Positions 58,148-64,000 of a stretch of 64,000 nt of DNA are shown piece by piece. Under the pieces are notes generated by a model. That model was not told the DNA's origin. It was given only the letters and a program-made list of their open reading frames with translations, and searched no databases. The position numbers and the translations under genes were made by a program. Within the stretch, counting starts at the first letter, position 1. Each line of letters opens with the position of its first letter. This DNA comes from Alloacidobacterium sp035547425 (lineage in GTDB: Bacteria; Acidobacteriota; Terriglobia; Terriglobales; Acidobacteriaceae): positions 1 to 64,000 of the forward strand of contig DASZUU010000026.1 of the NCBI GenBank assembly GCA_035547425.1, written 5' to 3'.

Positions 58148-59371
58148 TTAGTTTGTTGTGGTGCCTTGGAGGAGCCAGGCGCAGTTTTCTACGCGGTATT
58201 GGCCGTCGTGTACGGCGAATACTTTGGGGGTGCCGTTGGCGGTGGTGCTCCAGAGAGAGACGCCGGCGTAGGCGCCGTCTTTGCGGAGGATGTAGTAGAT
58301 CATGTCGAGGTAGCGGATTTTTTCCATGTCGCCGTTGTAGCTGCGGACGATGCGGCGGAGGGCTTCCATGCCGGCTTCTTTGGGGCTGAGGCCGCGGCGC
58401 ATGCCATCGATGATGGTGTGGGCACCGGCTACCTTGATGTTTTCTTCGCCGGAACCGGTGGCTCCGGCGGAGCCGATGTCGGGATCGGTGTAACAGCCGG
58501 CGCCGATGATGGGCGAATCGCCGAGGCGTCCGGCAATTTTGAATGCCTGGCCGGAGGTTGTTGTTGCGCCGGAGATCTCGCCTTTGGTATTGACGCAGGA
58601 GACGTGGATGGTTCCGGTGGTGGGCCAGAGCATTTGATCGACGGCGAAGGCGCGCTTGTGCTCAGGGATGCCGAGGTCGATGGCCATGGCGGCGAGCTGC
58701 TGTCGTCGCGCGCGGATTTCATCGGCCCATTCGGGGCCGGGGTGGCGCGGGATTATGCTGTGCTTTTGCGGATTGAGCGAGGGCGCGGGGTTGGCGGGCT
58801 TGCCGCCGGGCGCGAGCATGGGCGGCCCCCAGAAATTTTGGCTGGAGCGGCTTTCTTTCCAAAGGAGCCATATTTTGCGGGCGTCGTCGGTGAGCATGTC
58901 TTCGCGTTTGAAGCCGTTCATGACAGCGAAGTGTTCGGCTCCCTGGCCGACGAGCATGACGTGGCCGCTGCGCTCCATGATGAGCTTGGAGACGAGGCAG
59001 GCGTGGCGGATGCTCTGCAATGCGCCGACGGAGCCTGCGGCGCGTGTGGGGCCATGCATGCAGCAGGCGTCGAGCTCGACGATGCCGTCTTCATTGGGCA
59101 GGCCGCCGTATCCGACGCTGTGGTCGTTAGGGTCATTTTCGCGGGCGATGCAGATGTGGTTGCAGGCGTCGAGTGTGTCGGTGCCGTCGAGGAGCATCTT
59201 GTAGGCTTCTTCGACGGAGTTGTCGCCGGTGTGGCGCGTGACGATGACGGGCTTCTTGGGCGGTGGGATATGCTGGATACTTTCGGCTGGTTGCGATTGC
59301 GCGGCGGGGAGTGTGCCGAGGCTGGCTGCTGCGATTGCGCTGCGTGAGAGGAAGTCGCGCCGGGTGGTCAT
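58148..59371 (-). CDS. Tat-exported N4-(beta-N-acetylglucosaminyl)-L-asparaginase (glycosylasparaginase)
   Basis: This Ntn-hydrolase of 407 residues has a twin-arginine signal (MTTRRDFLSRSAIAAASLGT). NDHSVGYGGLPNEDGIVELD and AAGSVGALQSIRHACLVSKL are in the alpha-chain part. The autocleavage site and Thr nucleophile are in TTGTIHVSCVNTKGEISGAT, followed by KIAGRLGDSPIIGAGCYTD with the substrate Arg and Asp. GSGEENIKVAGAH closes the conserved part. The enzyme splits the GlcNAc-Asn link of glycoproteins, here outside the cytoplasm. ATG 59371 gives a proper Tat signal; a codon at 59401 would add ten residues. Confidence 0.93.
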   Translation of the reverse strand: MTTRRDFLSRSAIAAASLGTLPAAQSQPAESIQHIPPPKKPVIVTRHTGDNSVEEAYKMLLDGTDTLDACNHICIARENDPNDHSVGYGGLPNEDGIVELDACCMHGPTRAAGSVGALQSIRHACLVSKLIMERSGHVMLVGQGAEHFAVMNGFKREDMLTDDARKIWLLWKESRSSQNFWGPPMLAPGGKPANPAPSLNPQKHSIIPRHPGPEWADEIRARRQQLAAMAIDLGIPEHKRAFAVDQMLWPTTGTIHVSCVNTKGEISGATTTSGQAFKIAGRLGDSPIIGAGCYTDPDIGSAGATGSGEENIKVAGAHTIIDGMRRGLSPKEAGMEALRRIVRSYNGDMEKIRYLDMIYYILRKDGAYAGVSLWSTTANGTPKVFAVHDGQYRVENCAWLLQGTTTN

Positions 59372-59437
59372 CCATGCTCCTGTAGGGGTTGTTGGCAGCA
59401 TATCATTTTGTGGTTTCCGTCCGTTGGCTCAGGATGT

Positions 59438-59588
59438 GCGGGTCTTGCTTGCGCAAGGCTTCGCACGAACTCTTCGACTTTGCTAAGACAGGCTGCAAAT
59501 GTGTTCGTGCGGGTCCTTCGACTGCGCTCCCTTTGGTCGCTTCGCTCAGGTTGACAAATTTTTAGATGACTCAGGTTGACAAATCTTT
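59438..59588 (+). repeat. Structured intergenic repeat, copy D with partial second tail
   Basis: First stem CTTGCGCAAG, second arms CGCACGAAC (59462-59470) and GTTCGTGCG (59503-59511), then a longer tail CCTTCGACTGCGCTCCCTTT and CGCTCAGGTTGACAAA. A second partial tail (CTCAGGTTGACAAA) follows. It fills the divergent gap before the serine hydrolase. Confidence 0.85.
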
Positions 59589-59644
59589 TTTGATGGAGAT
59601 TTGTGCTCTCCAAGTCGCGGGCTATTTGCTACTCTTTGAGCATT

Positions 59645-61045
59645 ATGCGGCGTTTTCTTTTTGCCTTGATTGTTTTGTGCGGCGTGTCTGCGTATGCGCA
59701 GACGGTTGATACGATTTCTGCGGATTTGCGCGGGAAGATCGATACGGTTGCCAATAGAGTGCTGGCGGATACGGGTGTGCCTTCGGCTTCGGTTGCGATT
59801 GTGCAGAAGGGTCAGATTGTTTACACGCATGCATATGGAAAGGCGCGGCTGGAGCCGCTGACGGCGGCTGCTCCGGAGATGCGGTATTCGATTGGGTCGA
59901 TTTCGAAGCAGTTTACGGCGGCGGCGATTTTGCTGCTGCAGCAGCAGGGGAAGCTCTCGATTGATGATCCGGTGTCGAAGTATATCCCGGGGCTGACGCG
60001 CGGCGATGAGGTGACGATTCGCATGCTGCTGTCGCATACGTCGGGCTACCAGGATTACTGGCCGGAGGATTATCTGATGCCTCCGATGAGTAAGTCGACG
60101 ACGGCGCAGTACATCATCGATACGTGGGCGAAGAAGCCGCTGGATTTCGATCCCGGGACGAAGTGGCAGTATTCGAATACGAACTTTGTGATTGCGGGAT
60201 TGATTGTCGAAAAGCTAGGCGGCAAGCCGCTGATGGAGCAATTGCAGGAGAAAGTTTTTGCGCCGCTGGATATGAAGTCGGTGGCCAACTCGGATGTGAA
60301 GAAACTGGGCGACACGGATGCGGCGGGGTATATTCGCTATGCGCTGGGGCCGTTGCGGCCTGCTCCGAAAGAAGGCTCGGGATGGATGTTTGCGGCAGGG
60401 GAGCTGGCGATGCCGGCGCATGACCTGGCGCCGTGGGACATCAGCGTGATGAATCGGTCGCTGCTTTCGGCTGACTCATACAAGCAGATGTTTACAGCCG
60501 TAAAGCTGAAGGATGGCACGGACAGCGGCTACGGGCTGGGGATGTTTACGACGCCGCGCATGGGGCATGCGGCGCTGGAGCATTCGGGCGAGGTGTCGGG
60601 CTTTGTGTCGGAGAACATCGTGTTTCCGGATGACAAGGCGGCGATTGTGGTGCTGACGAATCAGGATGCTTCTCCGGCAGCGGGGGCGATTGGGCGCGAG
60701 CTGACGCCGATTGTGCTGGGCGTGAATGAGCAGTCGGCTTCGCAGGCTGAAGGTCAGTCGCTGGCGATCTTTAAAGGCTTGCAGGATGGGAAGATTGACC
60801 GGTCGCTGTTTACGGACAACTGCAATGCGTATTTCGATGCGGTGGCGCTGGGGGATTTTGCTTCGAGCCTGAAGCCGCTGGGCGAGACGGCTACATTTCA
60901 TCAGGTAGCAGATGAGCTGCGCGGCGGGATGACGTTCCGCGTATTTGCGGTGACGTTCAAGAACAGTCCGCAGCGTGTCCGGGTGACGACGTATACGATG
61001 CCGGATGGGAAGCTGGAGCAGTATTTGGTGATTCCGGCGCAGTAG
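59645..61045 (+). CDS. Secreted class C beta-lactamase-related serine hydrolase
   Basis: This protein of 466 residues has a signal peptide (MRRFLFALIVLCGVSAYA). The penicillin-binding fold is shown by the SxxK nucleophile in YSIGSISKQFTAAA, IRMLLSHTSGYQDYW, YSN as the second motif in WQYSNTNFVIAGLIVE, and HSG as the third in HAALEHSGEVSGFVS. A C-terminal domain of about 110 residues follows (NEQSASQAEGQS onwards). It is an esterase, D-Ala-D-Ala peptidase or beta-lactamase; sequence alone does not decide. ATG 59645 starts the signal peptide. Confidence 0.92.
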   Translation: MRRFLFALIVLCGVSAYAQTVDTISADLRGKIDTVANRVLADTGVPSASVAIVQKGQIVYTHAYGKARLEPLTAAAPEMRYSIGSISKQFTAAAILLLQQQGKLSIDDPVSKYIPGLTRGDEVTIRMLLSHTSGYQDYWPEDYLMPPMSKSTTAQYIIDTWAKKPLDFDPGTKWQYSNTNFVIAGLIVEKLGGKPLMEQLQEKVFAPLDMKSVANSDVKKLGDTDAAGYIRYALGPLRPAPKEGSGWMFAAGELAMPAHDLAPWDISVMNRSLLSADSYKQMFTAVKLKDGTDSGYGLGMFTTPRMGHAALEHSGEVSGFVSENIVFPDDKAAIVVLTNQDASPAAGAIGRELTPIVLGVNEQSASQAEGQSLAIFKGLQDGKIDRSLFTDNCNAYFDAVALGDFASSLKPLGETATFHQVADELRGGMTFRVFAVTFKNSPQRVRVTTYTMPDGKLEQYLVIPAQ

Positions 61046-61054
61046 GTGTTGATT

Positions 61055-61090
61055 TCCCAACCCTTCGGCTGCGCCTCAGGATGGGCACCC
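61055..61090 (+). repeat. Short intergenic repeat family 2, copy 3
   Basis: CCCAACCCTTCGGCTGCGCC then TCAGGATGGGCACCC, directly after the serine hydrolase stop. It agrees with copy 1 at the ends and in the middle CTTCG/GCC pattern. Confidence 0.75.
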
Positions 61091-61120
61091 ATGGTTGTTG
61101 CGTGACAGGCTGATGAAAAG

Positions 61121-61151
61121 CAGGTCCTTCGCCAGGCTCGGGGATGACAAC
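61121..61151 (+). repeat. Structured intergenic repeat, tail-only fragment (copy E)
   Basis: GCAGGTCCTTCGCCAGGCTC then GGGGATGACAACC resembles only the tail of the larger repeat; both stems are missing. Confidence 0.55.
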
Positions 61152-61173
61152 CTAAAGCGCGTGCATAGAGTTG

Positions 61174-61542
61174 CTAGTGGTGGTAGAGCAGGCTGTACAT
61201 GAGCACGGCAAACACGAAGACACTGACGGCGACGTAGAGCCAGTCTTTTTCTGCGAAGAAGCCGAAGGCAGCAAACACTACGCGTGCGATGGGGGTGGCG
61301 ATGAGCAGCAGCAGCCCGAGCTGGATGATAGCGTTGCTGTTTCCTGACGGGATTTGCCGGACGATTTGGGACGGGCTGCGAAGAGTGGCTGTTTCGCTGT
61401 GAAAGATGGAGTAGTCGGGACGAGGGCCGCGCATTTCTTTCAGGTAGAGAATGCCGCCGATGAAGACGACAGCTGCAGCGATGAGCACTCCGGCGCGGAG
61501 CAGATGGCCCATCATGATTTCCATCTTCTGATCGTTCATCAT
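61174..61542 (-). CDS. DUF1634 domain membrane protein
   Basis: This 122-residue protein has three predicted membrane segments (HLLRAGVLIAAAVVFIGGIL, IIQLGLLLLIATPIARVVFA and LYVAVSVFVFAVLMYSLLY). The arrangement and the first segment match DUF1634. Members are typically encoded next to a TauE/SafE permease, as here, where its ATG lies one base after the permease stop. It may be an accessory subunit of that permease; its biochemical role is unknown. Confidence 0.85.
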   Translation of the reverse strand: MMNDQKMEIMMGHLLRAGVLIAAAVVFIGGILYLKEMRGPRPDYSIFHSETATLRSPSQIVRQIPSGNSNAIIQLGLLLLIATPIARVVFAAFGFFAEKDWLYVAVSVFVFAVLMYSLLYHH

Positions 61543-61543
61543 C

Positions 61544-62377
61544 TCAGAGCCTTCCTGTCATGCTGTTGTAGATCATTTCCACTCCGAGAAGAACGATGAC
61601 GACGGCGAAGATTGCGCGCAGCGTTTTTACTTTTGCGTGGACGAGGATGCGAGAGCCGAAGAGCGAACCGACAAGAACGCCGAGCATGACCGGCATGGCG
61701 AGTCCGGGAGAAATGTAACCGCGGCTGAGATAAATTCCCGCGCTTGCGGCGGCGGTGACGCCAATCATAAAGTTGCTGGTGGTGGTAGAGACCTTAAACG
61801 GCAGGCGCATGGCCTGATCCATGGCGAGAACCTTGACGGCGCCGGAGCCGATTCCGAGAAGGCCGGAAAGTGTTCCTGCTAAAAACATAAGGCTGAAACC
61901 ACCGGGCACATTTTGGGCTACATAGCATTCTGAGCCGTGAAGTGTGGGATAGCTGCCTTGCAGACGAAGCTTGAGCGCCAATGGATTGGGCTGCCTGTGG
62001 GTTTCGTCAGGATGCTTTTTGAGCGATGAATATGCGGAGTAGAGCAGGACGACGCCGAAGATGATGCCGATGGCGTGCGTGGAAACAATCATCGTAAGAT
62101 ATGCGCCGAGCAGCGCGCCGAGTGTGGTGGCGATTTCGAGAAACATGCCGATGCGGACGTTAGAGAAGCCTTCACGAACATATGCCGCGGCTGCCCCTGA
62201 GGAGGTTGCGATGACGGAGACGAGCGAGGCTCCGATGGCGTAGCGGATGTCGATATGGAAAAGAACAGTGAGCACCGGAACGATGACGACGCCTCCGCCG
62301 AGACCGGTAAGCGCGCCGAGAAGCCCGGCAAGAATCGAGCTTAGAAATATCCAACCTGAGAACTCAATTGTGTTCAT
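61544..62377 (-). CDS. TauE/SafE-family sulfite/anion exporter permease
   Basis: This 277-residue protein has about eight membrane spans in two repeats. The N-terminal repeat signature is LLGALTGLGGGVVIVPVLTV, followed by AIGASLVSVIATSSGAAAAY. The second repeat has LAGTLSGLLGIGSGAVKVLA and STTTSNFMIGVTAAASAGIY. Members move sulfite, sulfoacetate or other organic anions; the substrate cannot be told. It forms a two-gene operon with the DUF1634 gene. Confidence 0.92.
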   Translation of the reverse strand: MNTIEFSGWIFLSSILAGLLGALTGLGGGVVIVPVLTVLFHIDIRYAIGASLVSVIATSSGAAAAYVREGFSNVRIGMFLEIATTLGALLGAYLTMIVSTHAIGIIFGVVLLYSAYSSLKKHPDETHRQPNPLALKLRLQGSYPTLHGSECYVAQNVPGGFSLMFLAGTLSGLLGIGSGAVKVLAMDQAMRLPFKVSTTTSNFMIGVTAAASAGIYLSRGYISPGLAMPVMLGVLVGSLFGSRILVHAKVKTLRAIFAVVIVLLGVEMIYNSMTGRL

Positions 62378-62481
62378 CGTGACAGAACAGCGTACAACAC
62401 GGATTCATATTTTGCTAAATGCGAGGGTAAAGGCGATTATTTGATGTTTACCCACCCTCGCACCCATGATGAATGCGAACT

Positions 62482-62632
62482 GCGGGCTTGCTTACGTAAG
62501 GCTTCGCACGAACTCTTGGACTTTGCTCAGGTAAGTTGCAAATGTGTTTGTGCGTGTCTCTTCGGCAAGCTCAGGGCAGGCTCTTCGACTGCGCTCCCTG
62601 CGGTCGCTCCGCTCAGGACGACAAATTTTCAA
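62482..62632 (+). repeat. Structured intergenic repeat, copy F
   Basis: First stem CTTACGTAAG differs from the CTTGCGCAAG of other copies by two changes that keep the palindrome. Second arms CGCACGAAC (62505-62513) and GTTTGTGCG (62546-62554) keep pairing through one G-T wobble. The tail is longer and includes CTTCGACTGCGCTCCCTGCG and CCGCTCAGGACGACAAA. It ends six bases from the treZ stop. Confidence 0.85.
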
Positions 62633-62637
62633 ATGGC

Positions 62638-64000
62638 TTAGGAGGACAATTCTTTTGTGGGCTCGTTTTTGGTTTGAAGAATTGCTACTGCATCCGGCGG
62701 CAACAAAAGTGTTGCCTGATTCAATTTTGTGTTTGTATTCGACATAAGCAGGAGCTTGGCCTCTTTTATTTCGCGCTGCAAAGGTTGAGTGGCGAGATTT
62801 ACGACGATGCAAATTTCTCCGCGACGCAATATGAGCCATTTTTCTTCTTCGCTGAATTCGACTCTTACTTCTTCGAGCGAGCCGCTTGTGAGCTCAGGGC
62901 GCGATTTGCGCAGGGCAATGAGCTGCTTGTACCAATCGAGAATCTCCGCGTGTTGGGGCGCGGAAATTTCCTGCCAATTTAACTTTGAGCGCTGAAAGGT
63001 TTGCTGATCCTGTGGATCGGGGATATCGTCCGGGTTCCAGCCGAAAGCGGCGAACTCTTTTTTGCGGCCTTCGGAGACGAGGCGGCCCAGCTCTTTGTCT
63101 TCGTGATCGGTGAAATATTGAAAGGGTGCGCCGGCGGCCCATTCTTCGCCTTGAAAGAGCATGGGAACGAATGGCGCGGTGAATACGAGGGCGGCGGAGA
63201 TTTTTATACGGCCCGTATTTGTGAGATGGGAGAGGCGTTCTCCCTTAGCGCGATTGCCGATCTGATCGTGATTTTGCGCGTAGCCGAGAAAGCGCCATCC
63301 GGGAAGCCCTTCGACGGGACGGCCGTGAACGCGGTCGCGGTGCGGCGCGTAGATGCCGTCGTAGACGAAGGCTGATTTCAGGGATTTGGCGAGATCAGCG
63401 AGAGTTCCGAAATCGGAGTAGTAGCCGCTGCGATCGCCGGTGAGGACGGTGACGAGCGCATGATGGAAGTCGTCGCTCCATTGCGCGTCCATGCCGTAGC
63501 CGCCTGCTTCCGGGGCGGTAATGAGACGCGGATCGTTGAGGTCGCTCTCGGCGATGACGACGTATCGCTTTCCGGTTTCGGCTTCGAGTGTGCGGACTTC
63601 TTTCGATAGCTGCTCCATGAAGTTGATGGCGGAGCGATCCATGTATGCGTGGACGGCATCGAGGCGGAGGCCGTCGAAGTGATAATCGCGCAGCCACATG
63701 AGGGCATTGTCGCAGAAGAAGCGGCGGACTTCGTGGCTGCCTGCATCTTCGAGATTGACGGCGTCGCCCCAGGGCGTGTTATGCAGGTGCGTGAAATAAG
63801 GAGCGAATTTTCCGAGATAGTTTCCGGATGGGCCGAGGTGGTTGTAGACAACATCGAGCAATACGGCGAGGCCATGTTGATGACAGGCATTGACGAAACG
63901 TTTGAGAGCTTCGGGGCCTCCGTAAGGCTCATGCGGCGCGAAGAGATCGACGCCGTCGTATCCCCAGCCGTGATTGCCGGGGAAAGAGTTGACGGGCATC
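62638..64000 (-). CDS. treZ: Malto-oligosyltrehalose trehalohydrolase, partial (N-terminus beyond right edge)
   Basis: This GH13 enzyme is open to the window edge; 453 residues from the edge are present. It begins within MPVNSFPGNHGWGYDGV, the TreZ-specific version of the first GH13 motif region. LLDVVYNHLGPSGNYL is conserved region 1, DGLRLDAVHAY region 2 with the nucleophile Asp, VIAESDLNDPRL region 3 with the acid Glu, and FLGYAQNHDQIGNRA region 4. The QNHDQIGNRA form is diagnostic of TreZ rather than glycogen branching enzyme. It releases trehalose from maltooligosyl-trehalose. TreY and GlgX are likely neighbours outside the window. Confidence 0.93.
   Translation of the reverse strand, partial: MPVNSFPGNHGWGYDGVDLFAPHEPYGGPEALKRFVNACHQHGLAVLLDVVYNHLGPSGNYLGKFAPYFTHLHNTPWGDAVNLEDAGSHEVRRFFCDNALMWLRDYHFDGLRLDAVHAYMDRSAINFMEQLSKEVRTLEAETGKRYVVIAESDLNDPRLITAPEAGGYGMDAQWSDDFHHALVTVLTGDRSGYYSDFGTLADLAKSLKSAFVYDGIYAPHRDRVHGRPVEGLPGWRFLGYAQNHDQIGNRAKGERLSHLTNTGRIKISAALVFTAPFVPMLFQGEEWAAGAPFQYFTDHEDKELGRLVSEGRKKEFAAFGWNPDDIPDPQDQQTFQRSKLNWQEISAPQHAEILDWYKQLIALRKSRPELTSGSLEEVRVEFSEEEKWLILRRGEICIVVNLATQPLQREIKEAKLLLMSNTNTKLNQATLLLPPDAVAILQTKNEPTKELSS

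Noticed and set aside
58166..59347. 393-codon open frame antisense to the glycosylasparaginase gene
   Set aside because: The composition is almost only Gly, Ala, Val and Asp without recognisable motifs, as arises opposite a GC-rich gene. The sense frame has a complete, well-known enzyme with a Tat signal.
54193..62632. CRISPR array
   Set aside because: The repeats are widely spaced, single per gap, longer than CRISPR repeats, differ in internal sequence and have no uniform spacers or cas genes.

Overview
The window looks like chromosomal DNA of an Acidobacteriota bacterium, most likely class Terriglobia (subdivision 1). This is inferred from the gene style: a very large Oar-like TonB-dependent receptor with an N-terminal carboxypeptidase-regulatory-like domain, several secreted or Tat-exported glycoside hydrolases and oxidoreductases, a fused type I AroD-AroE, and families of intergenic repeats. 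No rRNA, tRNA, phage, IS element or CRISPR array was found. Both window edges cut a gene: a PYROXD2-like FAD oxidoreductase at the left (its C-terminus is missing) and TreZ at the right (its N-terminus is missing). No gene-free stretch exceeds about 300 bases.

Layout. 1-6.3 kb: FAD oxidoreductase and lipase maturation factor (minus), then proS with a clean terminator and a Tat-exported GH28 enzyme (plus). 6.5-22.2 kb: an exopolysaccharide/capsule locus. A long minus-strand operon with tight overlaps carries, in transcription order, an epimerase, hddC, hddA, Wzc-like kinase, Wza-like exporter, Wzy/ligase, acyltransferase, GT4 and Wzx. It is followed by a plus-strand GT2-GT26-transaldolase set and a minus-strand GT2-gmhA-gmhB set. 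GmhA, HddA, GmhB and HddC form the complete route from sedoheptulose 7-phosphate to GDP-D-glycero-alpha-D-manno-heptose, and the transaldolase may supply the sedoheptulose phosphate. 22.3-24.4 kb: mntH and its regulator mntR, with a perfect 18-bp palindrome in front of mntH. 24.5-28.1 kb: a small Tat-exported dehydrogenase subunit, a GMC oxidoreductase and a secreted SGNH hydrolase.

28.1-36.9 kb: a carbohydrate locus (LacI regulator, TonB receptor, GH2 exo-glucosaminidase-like enzyme, APC permease). A perfect 20-bp LacI-type palindrome lies just downstream of a promoter-like TTGACA element in front of the receptor. 37.0-41.7 kb: a D-amino-acid module (GntP-family permease, RidA, N-acyl-D-amino-acid deacylase, and a divergent PLP- and metal-dependent D-serine dehydratase-like enzyme). 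41.7-55.7 kb: mostly housekeeping genes (aroDE, M3 peptidase, SDR, cupin/JmjC-like protein, GNAT, tilS, ftsH, cysS, tsaD, cca). 55.8-64 kb: SDR, VOC protein, beta-carbonic anhydrase, Tat-exported glycosylasparaginase, class C serine hydrolase, DUF1634 plus TauE/SafE permease, and treZ.

The most unusual signal is in the last 10 kb. Nearly every intergenic gap there holds a copy of a structured repeat with two inverted-repeat stems. Arm sequences differ between copies but stay complementary (compensatory changes). A second short repeat family is interspersed with it. The strongest candidates for follow-up are this repeat family, the heptose module with its own transaldolase, and the two palindromic operators.
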